This document shows, one piece after another, positions 43,987-52,950 of a DNA stretch of 64,000 nucleotides (position 1 is its first letter; every line of letters begins with the position of its first letter). The translations under genes were made by a program, and so were the position numbers. The notes under the pieces are model-generated. The model had not been told where the DNA came from and did no database searches. It saw nothing but the letters and a program-made list of their open reading frames with translations. This DNA comes from Shimia_B sp039815465 (lineage in GTDB: Bacteria > Pseudomonadota > Alphaproteobacteria > Rhodobacterales > Rhodobacteraceae). The stretch is taken from positions 1 through 64,000 of the forward strand of contig JBCBZG010000008.1 of the NCBI GenBank assembly GCA_039815465.1. The letters are read 5' to 3'.

Positions 43987-45120
43987 ATGCCCACGCTCCC
44001 CGATTTCCGCCTGGAGACCCACTTTGCCAAGTGGGAGTTTGCCGCCAAATACCACCTCACCGCCTCCGACGCCGAAAGCATGGCGCTGCCAGAGCTCCTC
44101 GCGCTAGCCACGCCCGAGGAACGCGCGGAATTCGAGACGCTGTGGCTCGGCTACACCGAAACCTACGGCGCCCCCGACCTGAGAGAGGTCATCGCAGGCA
44201 CCTTTGCCGCCCAAACAGCCGACACCGTGCTGTGCTTTGCTGGCGCAAGCGAGGGGATCTTTGCCGCGAACCAAGTCCTGCTCGAACCCGGGGATCACGC
44301 CATCGTCGTGACACCCAACTACCAAAGCCACGAGGTGCTGCCCTCTGCGATTTGCGAGGCCACCGGCATCCCGCTCGACCCCGATGACAACTGGTCGCTC
44401 GACATCGACCGAGTGGCGGCGGCGATCCGGCCCAATACCAAGCTCGTCACGATCAACTTCCCTCACAACCCGACGGGCGCGATCCTGCCGCTCGACCGCT
44501 ACATGGCGCTGATCGCGCTCTGCCGCCAGCACGGCATCTGGATCCTCCATGACGAGATCTTCAACGGCCTTGGCCCCAGCGGCACCGAACACTTGCCCTT
44601 CATCGCCGATGTCTATGAGCGCGGTCTGTCGCTCGGCGTGATGTCAAAATCCTACGGGCTACCCGGCCTGCGCATCGGCTGGATCGCGTGCCAGGACCAA
44701 GCGGTGCTGGGCCAGATGGAACGGCTCAAGCACTACCTGTCGATCTGCAATTCCGGGCCGAGCGAGCGGCTGGCCAAGATCGGCCTGCTGCACCGCGACG
44801 ACCTCCTCGCCCGCAACTGCGCCATCGTGGATGAGAACCTGCCGAAATGGGACGCGTTCTTTGCCCGCTACCCGGACCTTTTCGAATGGACCCGCCCCGA
44901 TGGGTCCTGCATGGGCTTCCCGCGGTATCTGGGCGCGGACGGCGTCGAGGAGTTCTGCCGCGCTTTGGTGGAAGACTCCGGCGTCCTCTTCTTGCCCTCC
45001 ACAATCTACCGCTCTGAACTCGGCCCCACCCCCACCGACCGCTTCCGCCTCGGCTACGGACGGCGCGGCCTGGACGAAGGGCTGGCGGCGCTGGAGGCGC
45101 ATATCCGGCGGAACAGGTGA
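43987..45120 (+). CDS. Class I PLP aminotransferase
   Basis: 377 residues from ATG 43,987; the frame is open far upstream but that part reads across arsJ. SKSYGLPGLRIGW carries the PLP Lys (near 225) and NFPHNPTGAIL the usual Asn/Pro loop, with HDEIFNGLG supplying the Asp that contacts the pyridine ring. It starts 38 bp after arsJ, in the same direction, so it may be read from the same transcript. The amino-acid substrate cannot be named. Confidence 0.85.
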   Translation: MPTLPDFRLETHFAKWEFAAKYHLTASDAESMALPELLALATPEERAEFETLWLGYTETYGAPDLREVIAGTFAAQTADTVLCFAGASEGIFAANQVLLEPGDHAIVVTPNYQSHEVLPSAICEATGIPLDPDDNWSLDIDRVAAAIRPNTKLVTINFPHNPTGAILPLDRYMALIALCRQHGIWILHDEIFNGLGPSGTEHLPFIADVYERGLSLGVMSKSYGLPGLRIGWIACQDQAVLGQMERLKHYLSICNSGPSERLAKIGLLHRDDLLARNCAIVDENLPKWDAFFARYPDLFEWTRPDGSCMGFPRYLGADGVEEFCRALVEDSGVLFLPSTIYRSELGPTPTDRFRLGYGRRGLDEGLAALEAHIRRNR

Positions 45121-45147
45121 GGCGAGTAAGCTACGGTTCCTTGGGTA

Positions 45148-45199
45148 GCGCCGGTCCGAGGGGTGGCGTTCGCGCCGCCCCGTGGGGGCGGACCGGCGC
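45148..45199. repeat. Dispersed palindrome, copy B
   Basis: Outer stem GCGCCGGTCCG (45,148-45,158) with CGGACCGGCGC (45,189-45,199), perfect over 11 bp. Inner stem GGGGTGGCG with CGCCGCCCC around a TTCG loop (45,160-45,181), one G-T pair. It lies between convergent genes. Copies at 35,359-35,412 (inverted, compensated) and 40,739-40,749 (partial). Confidence 0.75.
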
Positions 45200-45200
45200 G

Positions 45201-45220
45201 GCCCGACGTTGCCGTCGGGC
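45201..45220. repeat. Second hairpin between convergent genes
   Basis: GCCCGACG-TTGC-CGTCGGGC, a perfect 8-bp stem, right next to palindrome copy B. It resembles 37,138-37,156 and may be part of the same repeat family or a bidirectional terminator without a clear T-run. Confidence 0.5.
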
Positions 45221-45255
45221 GTAACTTCAATTCGAAGCTGTTTTGTTTAGGTGCG

Positions 45256-46350
45256 CTACAGCACCCCCGTCCGAAACAACCACACCTTCAGCCCGCCATG
45301 GGCCACCGGCGCGCCCAAGGGCTCAAACGGCAATCCCGTCGCCTGCGCCAGCTTCGCCTCTGACGTGATGATCCCCACACGCCATCCCGCGAAATCCGCC
45401 CGCAACCGCTCACCCAGCGTCCGGTAAAGCGGCACCAGCGCCTTCGGGTTCCCAATGCGCGCGCCATAAGGAGGGTTCGTCAGAACGAGCCCGGGTGGCC
45501 CGTCCGGCGCCACAAGCTCCGCCACCGGGCGCTGCGCAAAGCTCACGCGCACGCCCGCTCGCTTGGCATTCGACACAGCAGACCCGATCGCGCCCGCGTC
45601 GCGGTCAAACCCGTAAAACTGCGCCTCAACGGGCTCCGACACCGCGCCGCGCAGCGGCGCCACCCGCGCGGGGTTAAAGCTCGGTAGCGCCTCAAACGCG
45701 AACCTCCGCGCGCGGCCAGGGACGAGCCCCGCCGCAATCTCCGCCGCTTCCAGGGGGATGGTGCCCGACCCGCACAGGGGATCAAGCACAGGCTCCCCCG
45801 GCGCATAGGCGCACATCCGCAGAAACATCGCCGCCATCGATTCGCGCAGCGGCGCCTTGCTCACCGCAGCCTTGAACCCCCGCTTGAAAAGCGGCTCGCC
45901 CGAGGTATCGACGCTGATCACGCAAGTGTCCTTGTCGATCCGCAGCTTGAGCGCGACACGCGCCTGCGCCGTGACCGCCACACCCGCCCGCCGCAACGCG
46001 CGCTCCCACCGCGCCTGGGCGGCGTTCGCATTTGAAATCCGCGACTTGCGGCACGTGACCTCCAGGCTCACGGGCTCCCGCGAGGCCAGATGGTCGCGCC
46101 AGGGGAAGCCTGCGGCCTTGCTCTCCAGCTCACCAAGTGACGTCGCTTTGAACTGGCCGAGCCGCACAAGGACCCGCGTCGCGCCGCGCAGATGCAGATT
46201 GGCACGCCACACGTCCTCCCACCCGCCGCCCGCGGTCACACCGCCCGGCTGCGTGCCGCGCACATCGAGCCCCAGGGCCCGCATTTCCGCGGCGAGCGGC
46301 AGCTCCAACCCCGGCGGGCAAATCGCAAAAAGTGTCAGATCAGCGGTCAT
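45256..46350 (-). CDS. THUMP-domain RNA methyltransferase
   Basis: 364 residues. The N-terminal THUMP region (about 60-150) is followed by a SAM-binding domain with DPLCGSGTIPLEAAEIA (motif I) and LTNPPYGARIG (motif IV, N6-adenine or N2-guanine type). The layout is that of the RlmL/YpsC family, which makes N2-methylguanosine in 23S rRNA or tRNA. The RlmK-like second domain of enterobacterial RlmL is absent, as usual outside gammaproteobacteria. Target not known. Confidence 0.85.
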   Translation of the reverse strand: MTADLTLFAICPPGLELPLAAEMRALGLDVRGTQPGGVTAGGGWEDVWRANLHLRGATRVLVRLGQFKATSLGELESKAAGFPWRDHLASREPVSLEVTCRKSRISNANAAQARWERALRRAGVAVTAQARVALKLRIDKDTCVISVDTSGEPLFKRGFKAAVSKAPLRESMAAMFLRMCAYAPGEPVLDPLCGSGTIPLEAAEIAAGLVPGRARRFAFEALPSFNPARVAPLRGAVSEPVEAQFYGFDRDAGAIGSAVSNAKRAGVRVSFAQRPVAELVAPDGPPGLVLTNPPYGARIGNPKALVPLYRTLGERLRADFAGWRVGIITSEAKLAQATGLPFEPLGAPVAHGGLKVWLFRTGVL

Positions 46351-46508
46351 CCGAGCGCCCTACCCCGTGCTGTCACAAAACACCAACAAACCGATGCTAC
46401 CCGCGCCCCGAAAGCTGGAGCTTGCCGCCATGACCCAACTCGACCCGATGTCATTCGTGTTCGCCTGCCTCTTTGGCCGCCGCAGCCTGAGCCGTGGGCC
46501 AAAATGGC

Positions 46509-46931
46509 TCAAATCCCTAAACGGGGCACCTCGATCTTGGGGCAGCGGTCTTGCACGACGCGGACACCCGCGGCCCGCGCGCGGGCAGCGGCGCCCGGAT
46601 GCACAACGCCGAGCTGCATCCAGACCGTCCGCAACCCTGGCAACGCCGCCAGCGCCTCCTCCACAATGCCGGGCACGGCCTCGGACTGGCGAAAGACATC
46701 GACCATATCCGCCTCCCCCGCCTCCGCGAGGGTCGCGACCACGCGCTGGCCCCAGATGTCCTGGCCCGCCGCGACCGGGTTCACCGGGATCACCCGGTAG
46801 CCCCGCCCCAGCAAAAACCCCATCACCCCGTGGGAGGCCCGCGCCGGATTGGGGGAGGCCCCCACCAGTGCGATCACCCGCGTGCCCAGCAAAATCTCGC
46901 GCAAATCCGCGTCTGTCGTGTCGTCAGCCAT
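46509..46931 (-). CDS. CoA-binding Rossmann protein (YccU type)
   Basis: 140 residues, with TRVIALVGASPNPARASHGVMGFLLGRGYRVIPVNP, a classic CoA-binding (succinyl-CoA synthetase alpha-like) Rossmann start. The last part (VVQDRCPKIEVPRL) is the conserved end. Small stand-alone members have no proven reaction. It is divergent from rnd. Confidence 0.85.
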   Translation of the reverse strand: MADDTTDADLREILLGTRVIALVGASPNPARASHGVMGFLLGRGYRVIPVNPVAAGQDIWGQRVVATLAEAGEADMVDVFRQSEAVPGIVEEALAALPGLRTVWMQLGVVHPGAAARARAAGVRVVQDRCPKIEVPRLGI

Positions 46932-47009
46932 GGCCCAGCATACCGCGCCACGCCTTGACAGGAAGCCCCGTGGGCGTCACCCAGCCGCGATACTTCGGAG
47001 TTCGTGGCC

Positions 47010-47624
47010 ATGACCATCACCCTGCACAAAAACGACCTGCCCGACGGGCTCGACCTTGGCCCGGTGGTGGCCATCGATTGCGAGGCGATGGGCCTGAACC
47101 CCCACCGCGACCGGCTGACGCTGGTGCAGATGTCGTCGGGCGATGGCACCGCCCACCTTGTGCAATTGTCCAAAGGCCAGACCGAGGCGCCGAACCTCTG
47201 CGCAATGCTCGCTGACCCCGACGTGCTGAAACTCTTCCACTTTGGCCGCTTCGATATCGCGGGGCTTTTCCACACATTCGGCACGCTCACCGCGCCAGTT
47301 TATTGCACCAAAATCGCAAGCCGGCTTGTGCGCACCTACACTGACCGCCACGGGCTGAAAAACCTGACCGCAGAACTGCTCGACATCGACATCTCCAAGC
47401 AGCAGCAGATGTCGGACTGGGGCGCGGAGGAGCTGAGCGAGGCGCAGATGACCTATGCCGCCTCTGACGTGCTCCACCTCCATGCGCTGCGCGACGCGCT
47501 CGACGCCCGACTTGCGCGCGAAGGTCGGACAGACGTCGCCCAAGCCTGTTTCGACTTTTTGCCCATGCGCGCGAAACTCGACATCCTCGGCTGGCCCGAG
47601 ACCGACATTTTCGCCCATTCTTGA
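47010..47624 (+). CDS. rnd: Ribonuclease D (short form)
   Basis: 204 residues from ATG 47,010 (CGGAG upstream). DEDD exonuclease motifs: AIDCEAMGLNPHRDRL (Asp and Glu), FHFGRFDIAGL, and KQQQMSDW followed by YAASDVLHLHAL (Tyr, Asp). Only the catalytic domain is present; the HRDC parts of long RNase D are absent, as in many alphaproteobacteria. It trims tRNA and other RNA 3' ends. It starts the operon with kdsD seven bases downstream. Confidence 0.9.
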   Translation: MTITLHKNDLPDGLDLGPVVAIDCEAMGLNPHRDRLTLVQMSSGDGTAHLVQLSKGQTEAPNLCAMLADPDVLKLFHFGRFDIAGLFHTFGTLTAPVYCTKIASRLVRTYTDRHGLKNLTAELLDIDISKQQQMSDWGAEELSEAQMTYAASDVLHLHALRDALDARLAREGRTDVAQACFDFLPMRAKLDILGWPETDIFAHS

Positions 47625-47631
47625 GGGATCG

Positions 47632-48588
47632 ATGACCCGCGAAGACTTCCTCGAAACCGCACGGCGCGTGATCCGGATTGAGGCCGCAGCGCTCGGCACA
47701 TTGGCCAACGCGCTCGACGCGTCCTTCGCCGATGCGGTTGACCTGCTGCTGTCTGCCAAAGGCCGCGTGATCGTCTGCGGCATGGGGAAATCGGGCCATG
47801 TGGGGCGCAAGATCGCGGCGACTTTCGCCTCCACCGGGACGCCCGCGCAGTTCGTGCACCCGGCAGAAGCCTCCCACGGGGACCTTGGCATGCTGGCACC
47901 GGGCGACGTGGTGCTGGTGCTGTCGAACTCGGGCGAGACACCGGAACTGGCCGACGTGGTGGCCTACACCCGCCGCTTTTCGATCCCGCTCATCGGTGTG
48001 GCCTCGAACCCTGACAGCTCGCTCATTCGGCAATCCGACGTGGGCCTGATCCTGCCCAAGGCCGAGGAAGCCTGCGGCACAGGCAACGTGCCCACCACGA
48101 CCACGACCATGACGCTGGCACTGGGCGACGCGCTCGCCGTGTCGCTGATGGAACACCGCCAGTTCACCCCGGCGAATTTCCGGGAGTTTCACCCCGGCGG
48201 CAAACTCGGCGCGCAGCTCACGCGGGTGGGCGACCTCATGCATGTGGGCGATGACATTCCGCTGGTGGTGCCAGAGCTTCCCATGGGCGAGGCGCTCGTT
48301 GTTATGACGGCCAAGGGGTTTGGCGTGGCAGGCGTCACCGACCCCACCGGCGCGCTCGTGGGCATCGTCACCGACGGCGACCTGCGGCGCCACCTCGATG
48401 GGCTCATGGGCAAAACCGCGGGCGAAGTGATGACCCAAGGCCCCCACACCATCCAGGCCCACGCCCTGGCAGAGGCCGCCATCCGCACCATGAACGAAAA
48501 CCGGATCACCTGCCTCTTCGTCACAGAAGGGACACGCCCCGTGGGCCTGATCCGCATCCACGACTGCCTGCGCGCCGGGCTGGGCTAG
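47632..48588 (+). CDS. kdsD: Arabinose-5-phosphate isomerase
   Basis: 318 residues. The N-terminal SIS domain (VIVCGMGKSGHVGRKIAATFASTGTPAQFVHPAEASHGDLGM) is followed by two CBS domains (about 200-318). It converts ribulose 5-phosphate to arabinose 5-phosphate, the first step towards Kdo. Start ATG 47,632 follows GAGGG. It overlaps lptC by one base. Placement with lptC, lptA and lptB agrees with a role in lipopolysaccharide supply. Confidence 0.93.
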   Translation: MTREDFLETARRVIRIEAAALGTLANALDASFADAVDLLLSAKGRVIVCGMGKSGHVGRKIAATFASTGTPAQFVHPAEASHGDLGMLAPGDVVLVLSNSGETPELADVVAYTRRFSIPLIGVASNPDSSLIRQSDVGLILPKAEEACGTGNVPTTTTTMTLALGDALAVSLMEHRQFTPANFREFHPGGKLGAQLTRVGDLMHVGDDIPLVVPELPMGEALVVMTAKGFGVAGVTDPTGALVGIVTDGDLRRHLDGLMGKTAGEVMTQGPHTIQAHALAEAAIRTMNENRITCLFVTEGTRPVGLIRIHDCLRAGLG

Positions 48589-49196
48589 TGGCACGCACGA
48601 CCGACACCTATTCGCGCATTGTCGGCACGCTCAAAGTGCTCCTGCCGCTCGCGGCGCTCGGTGCGCTCTCTACGCTGTTCATCTTTTCGGGCGAAGTCGA
48701 CCCCAGCCAATCGCTCCCCTACGTTGAGCTCAACGTCGAAGAACTCGCCGCGCGCCAACGCATCAGCGCCCCCTATTTCGCAGGCGTCAACGAAGACGGC
48801 ACCGCTATCACCATCGTGGGCGACGCCGTTGCACCCAACCCCGACGACCCGGACCTCTTCACCGTGGAGGCCATGCGCGCCGCGTTCGAAACCCAAGACG
48901 CCCGCACCATGACCGCCCTTGCCCCGCAAGCCGTGCTCGACACCGGGGCCAGCACCGCGCTCTTTTCCGGCGGGACAGAAGTCGTGACATCCGCCCAGCT
49001 GGAACTGCGCACCGACAGCGTCCGCGTGAACCTCAGCGACGCGAGCCTGGAAAGCTTAGGCCCCATCGAGGCCACAGGCCCCTTCGGCCAAGTGACCGCC
49101 GACCAAATGATCCTAAAGCGGCCAGAAAGCGGCGGCGCCCACATGATATTGCTTAACGGCAACGTCCGGGTGGAGATTTCGCCAAACCGCAGGTAA
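48588..49196 (+). CDS. lptC: LptC, lipopolysaccharide export protein
   Basis: 202 residues from GTG 48,588, overlapping kdsD by one base. A single N-terminal membrane anchor (VLLPLAALGALSTLFIFSG) leads to a periplasmic beta-jellyroll (about 60-200), with GPIEATGPFGQVTADQM near the end. It bridges the inner-membrane LptBFG and periplasmic LptA. Sequence is divergent but length, anchor and position fit. Confidence 0.88.
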   Translation: MARTTDTYSRIVGTLKVLLPLAALGALSTLFIFSGEVDPSQSLPYVELNVEELAARQRISAPYFAGVNEDGTAITIVGDAVAPNPDDPDLFTVEAMRAAFETQDARTMTALAPQAVLDTGASTALFSGGTEVVTSAQLELRTDSVRVNLSDASLESLGPIEATGPFGQVTADQMILKRPESGGAHMILLNGNVRVEISPNRR

Positions 49197-49204
49197 AGGG
49201 AGCT

Positions 49205-49684
49205 ATGGTGTTTAGACTTTTTATCCTTCTGAGCCTTTTCTGGCCCGCCATTGGCACCGCACAGGGGCTCCAACTCGCGTTCTCAGATGTCAGCGACAGC
49301 GCCAACGCGCCGCTTGAAATGTCTGCGGACGCCATGGCCATCGATCAGGAGGCCGGGACAGCGATGATGACCGGCAACGTGATCATCATCCAAGGCCAAC
49401 TGCGGCTCACAGCCCCCAAGATTTCCGTGTCCTATGGCGACGGGGGGGAGGTGCAGGATATCCTCGCCGAAGGCGGCGTGACCTTCGTCACCGCCGCTGA
49501 GGAGGTGGAGGCACAAACCGCCCGCTACCGTCCCACAGACGATTCGATGGTGCTGACAGGCGACGTGCTGCTCGTGCAAGGCCCCAGCGCCGTGTCCGCT
49601 GAAACGATGGTGATCAACCTGGCCTCCGGAACCGCCCAGCTCGAAGGGCGCGTGCGTACGGTGCTCCAACCGAGCTCGCAGTGA
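49205..49684 (+). CDS. lptA: LptA, periplasmic lipopolysaccharide carrier
   Basis: 159 residues with a signal peptide (MVFRLFILLSLFWPAIGTAQG). OstA-type repeat features: LEMSADAMAIDQEAGTAMMTGNVIIIQGQLRLTAPKISV and a second copy at VLTGDVLLVQG. It lies 8 bp after lptC and overlaps lptB by one base. It forms the periplasmic bridge for lipopolysaccharide. Confidence 0.9.
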   Translation: MVFRLFILLSLFWPAIGTAQGLQLAFSDVSDSANAPLEMSADAMAIDQEAGTAMMTGNVIIIQGQLRLTAPKISVSYGDGGEVQDILAEGGVTFVTAAEEVEAQTARYRPTDDSMVLTGDVLLVQGPSAVSAETMVINLASGTAQLEGRVRTVLQPSSQ

Positions 49685-50439
49685 TGGGGCCAAAACTCAC
49701 CCTCCAAGACGGCTCCGCCGGGCTGAGCGTGCGCAACCTGCGCAAAAGCTACCGCAAGAAACTGGTGATCCGCGACGTCAGCCTCGACCTGCATAAGGGC
49801 GAGGTCGTCGCGCTGCTGGGACCGAACGGATCGGGTAAAACGACCTGCTTTTACGCCATCGCCGGGCTCGTGGACGCCGAAGCCGGGCAAGTCACCGTGG
49901 ACGGCCGCGATGTCACCGGCCTGCCCATGTACCGGCGCGCCAAGGAAGGCATCGGATACCTCCCCCAGGAGATGTCGATTTTTCGCGGCCTCAACGTCGA
50001 AGACAACATCCTGGCGATTCTCGAAATATCGGAGAAAAGCCGCGCCGTGCGCCAGCGCCGGCTTGAAGAGCTGTTGGCAGAGTTCACAATCGAACACCTG
50101 CGCCGCGCCCCCGCCATGGCGCTGTCGGGCGGCGAACGCCGCCGCGTGGAAATCGCGCGCTGCCTGGCCGCAAACCCCCGCTACCTGCTGCTCGACGAAC
50201 CCTTTGCGGGCGTTGACCCGATTGCCGTGGGCGAGATCCGGGGCCTCGTAAACGACCTGAAATCAAGAGGCTTGGGCGTCCTGATCACCGATCACAACGT
50301 CCAGGAAACCCTGGGCATCGTGGACCGCGCCTATATCCTCCACGACGGGCGCGTGCTGAAATCCGGCACGACCAAAGAGATCGTGGAAGACGAAAACGTG
50401 CGCCGCGTGTACCTGGGCAATAACTTCCGCTTCACATAG
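49684..50439 (+). CDS. lptB: LptB, lipopolysaccharide export ATPase
   Basis: 251 residues from ATG 49,684. Walker A GPNGSGKTTCF, Q-loop GYLPQEMSIFRGL, signature ALSGGERRRVEIAR, Walker B LLLDEPFAGVD and H-loop TDHNVQETL match LptB. In many proteobacteria rpoN lies next, between lptB and hpf; here no rpoN is present and a 487-bp gap takes its place. Confidence 0.95.
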   Translation: MGPKLTLQDGSAGLSVRNLRKSYRKKLVIRDVSLDLHKGEVVALLGPNGSGKTTCFYAIAGLVDAEAGQVTVDGRDVTGLPMYRRAKEGIGYLPQEMSIFRGLNVEDNILAILEISEKSRAVRQRRLEELLAEFTIEHLRRAPAMALSGGERRRVEIARCLAANPRYLLLDEPFAGVDPIAVGEIRGLVNDLKSRGLGVLITDHNVQETLGIVDRAYILHDGRVLKSGTTKEIVEDENVRRVYLGNNFRFT

Positions 50440-50926
50440 GGCCAGGCCCACGCACCCGGCCAGACAGCTGCGTCCACAAGCGCGACGCGGGCTCGCGGGA
50501 ATAGGGGGGGGGGCGTTCCCCCCATCGCGCCGAAAGCTGGGGGCAAACCCAGCACAGCTGTGACCGCAAGGCGACCTGCACGATCTCAGCCACCTACGCG
50601 CCCAGCCGCTAAACCCAAACTTGCCTACGGGTCGCAACCACCTGATATCACGCGATTTCTCGCACGGCACGGGGCGTACAAAGTGCATCCTAACCCTATC
50701 TTTACGCTCTTTTCATTGACAGACGGGGGTCGCCATCCCCACACTAAAGCTATGCAAGGCTCCTTCGGCAGTCTCCTCTACAGCGACCGGCACGGATGGT
50801 TTCACCACGCGCCCGGCGCTCAGACACAGCCAAAGCCCACGCATCACGACCAAAGACCCGCGAACTGACCCCTGCCCTGGCCCCGTGGCCCGGGCTCCGG
50901 TTTGCTTTGAATGAAAGAGAGGCTCC
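50440..50926. other. Gap between lptB and hpf
   Basis: 487 bp without a recognisable gene. It holds a run of ten G (50,504-50,513) that starts a hairpin GGGGGG-CGTT-CCCCCC (50,508-50,523), and a TTGACA at 50,716-50,721 that could be part of the hpf promoter, although no convincing -10 was found. The rpoN gene usual at this place is not there. Confidence 0.5.
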
Positions 50927-51502
50927 ATGCGCTACCAGATCACCGGCAAACAGATCGACATCGGCACCGCACTGCAAACCCATGTCCAGGACTCCATGGG
51001 CGAGATCTTGGGAAAATATGCGGGTCGACCGACAGACGCCACGGTGGTCTTTTCGAAATCCGCGCATGAACATGTCTGCGAGGCGACCATCCATTTGTCC
51101 ACGGGACTCACCGTCCAGGCCAAAGGCCACGCCGTCGAAATCTATGCCGCTTTTGAGGCATCTGCCGAAAAAATCGACAAACAGCTGCGCCGTTACAAGC
51201 GCAGGCTCAAGGATCACCACAAGGACCGCGCCCAGCCAGTTGAACTTTTGGGGGCGTCCTCGTATATCCTCGCCGGGCAGGAGGGGGACGCGGACAGCGA
51301 GCCAGAATCACTTCAGCCCATCATCGTGGCTGAGATGGAAACCAAAATTCCAGCTCTGTCCGTGGGTGAAGCCGTAATGCAAATGGAATTGGCGGGGTCT
51401 CCGGTCCTCGTGTTCAAGAACGAAACGGGCGGGCGCACTAACGTCGTATACCGCCGGGACGATGGAAACATTGGTTGGATCGACCCCGCGCAAGTCGGGT
51501 GA
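50927..51502 (+). CDS. hpf: Long-form ribosome hibernation factor
   Basis: 191 residues. The N-terminal RaiA/HPF domain (1-110, ITGKQIDIGTALQTHVQDSM, KDHHKDRAQP) and the C-terminal dimerisation domain (about 130-188, ALSVGEAVMQMELAGSPVLVFKNE) mark the long form that makes 100S ribosome dimers. AAGAGAGGC lies upstream. Its neighbour ptsN is 25 bp downstream. Likely induced at starvation; the promoter was not identified. Confidence 0.92.
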   Translation: MRYQITGKQIDIGTALQTHVQDSMGEILGKYAGRPTDATVVFSKSAHEHVCEATIHLSTGLTVQAKGHAVEIYAAFEASAEKIDKQLRRYKRRLKDHHKDRAQPVELLGASSYILAGQEGDADSEPESLQPIIVAEMETKIPALSVGEAVMQMELAGSPVLVFKNETGGRTNVVYRRDDGNIGWIDPAQVG

Positions 51503-51527
51503 TCCGGGAACAGAGACGAAGAACGAC

Positions 51528-51992
51528 ATGGTACTGACAAGCATCCTCCGGCCTGAGGCGGTGAAGGTGATGGCGTCCACGACGTCGAAAAAGCGCCTGT
51601 TCCACGAGGTCATCGATATGATGGCTGCGACCTATGACGTGGCCATGCCCACCGGCGTCGAAGCGCTGCTGGACCGCGAAAACCTAGGCCCCACCGGCGT
51701 GGGCAAAGGCGTGGCCCTGCCCCACGCCCGCCTGCCGGAGATTGACACCGTGCTCGGCGGGTTTGTGCGGCTCGAAAAACCCATGGCGTTCGAGGCCGTG
51801 GATCAGCAGCCTGTTGACCTGCTCTTTTTCCTCCTCGCGCCGGAAACGGCGGGGGTGGAGCACCTGAAAGCGCTTGCGCTCGTGGCCCGCACGCTGCGCG
51901 ATGAGCGGGTGTGTGAAAAGCTGCGCTCCAATAAAAGCCCAGCGGCGCTCCACGGGATCTTGTCGCAGGTGCCCACGAGCGTCGCCGCATAG
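51528..51992 (+). CDS. ptsN: Nitrogen-type PTS EIIA protein
   Basis: 154 residues from ATG 51,528. The phosphoryl-accepting His66 lies in GVGKGVALPHARLPE, typical of EIIA-Ntr (PtsN). It relays phosphate from NPr to control potassium transport and stress regulators rather than sugar uptake. Lies after hpf, as usual in proteobacteria. Confidence 0.92.
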   Translation: MVLTSILRPEAVKVMASTTSKKRLFHEVIDMMAATYDVAMPTGVEALLDRENLGPTGVGKGVALPHARLPEIDTVLGGFVRLEKPMAFEAVDQQPVDLLFFLLAPETAGVEHLKALALVARTLRDERVCEKLRSNKSPAALHGILSQVPTSVAA

Positions 51993-52158
51993 CGCTTTAA
52001 AAGGCGAACGCGGCTCTTTCCGCAGGCGCCCGCCCGCCTCCCTTCTGCGCCTGTCAGGCTTGAACCTTCGGTGGCGCGCTGCGCGCGTGGGCACCGCGTG
52101 TTGCAGCCGTGTGTCTATTGATTAAGCCGGTGGATGTCCGGTGGCGTGCGGGGCTCCC

Positions 52159-52950
52159 TTAGCCGCCCGTAGGCACGGCAAAGGTCAGGTTCGCCCACAT
52201 CGTATGCCAGGCCGCGTCGCCCTCGCGTTCTTCGAGGGCGACGGCGTCGACCATGTACTCATGCCCAGCCTGGACCGGAATGGTCGCCACGCCATCCGCG
52301 TCGGTGGTAAAAAGCATAACGCTGACCGCTTCGTCCGGCGCCTTTTCATAGACCTCGACCTGGGCGCCCACCCGCGGCGCGCCGTAAAGCGTCACCCGCA
52401 CAGGCATCTCGGTGATGGCATCTGTGTAGGGGTTAGCGAGCGCCACGATCTCGGTATCGAGACCCACAGCGCGATCCGCCCCCGCCCCGCTGCCCACAGC
52501 GATGAGCGATTTCGCGTAGCGGCGGTAGGTCTCCACAAACCCGCTGTCCGGCAGGCCCCGCGCCACATGACGCTCCAACGCGCCGGGAAAGGCCTTGTGA
52601 TCCACAAAGGCCACGAATTTCTCCCACTCGCGGTAGGTCAGGCGGCTATCGCCGGTCTCAAACACCACAATGGCGAGCCCCTCGCCGTCCACCGCGCGGT
52701 TGAGCACGGGCCGGTCCCCCAGCGTGGCCTCGGGCCCGAACACCTGGTCCCCCATCACGATATCGAACCGCTCTGTGCGGCGACCAAAGTAGGACTGGGC
52801 ATTTCCCTTGAAGCTCTCCCCCACCCTGATATTTGCTGTAAGGGCGTCACCTGGGCCAACCCCATAGCTCAAGGGCGCGATCCAAAATTCATGAGCGGCA
52901 GCGGGTCCGGCGATCAGGGCCGTTGCGAGAGCGAGAGCGAGGCGACGCAT
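52159..52950 (-). CDS. DUF4198 periplasmic protein (NikM-like)
   Basis: 263 residues with signal peptide (MRRLALALATALIAGPAAAHE). The HEFWIAPLSY start and a C-terminal Ig-like strand set (PVRVTLYGAPRVGAQVEVYEKAP, TDADGVATIPV) match DUF4198, often linked to nickel or cobalt uptake. CGGAG lies five bases upstream of ATG 52,950. The start codon overlaps that of the divergent HupE-like gene. Confidence 0.85.
   Translation of the reverse strand: MRRLALALATALIAGPAAAHEFWIAPLSYGVGPGDALTANIRVGESFKGNAQSYFGRRTERFDIVMGDQVFGPEATLGDRPVLNRAVDGEGLAIVVFETGDSRLTYREWEKFVAFVDHKAFPGALERHVARGLPDSGFVETYRRYAKSLIAVGSGAGADRAVGLDTEIVALANPYTDAITEMPVRVTLYGAPRVGAQVEVYEKAPDEAVSVMLFTTDADGVATIPVQAGHEYMVDAVALEEREGDAAWHTMWANLTFAVPTGG

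Noticed and set aside
50504..50523. G10 run and hairpin as terminator of the lpt operon
   Set aside because: Good stem but no T-run; kept only as a note on the gap.
50560..50868. 102-codon open frame between lptB and hpf as a gene
   Set aside because: No ribosome site, odd composition and no resemblance to any family; treated as non-coding.
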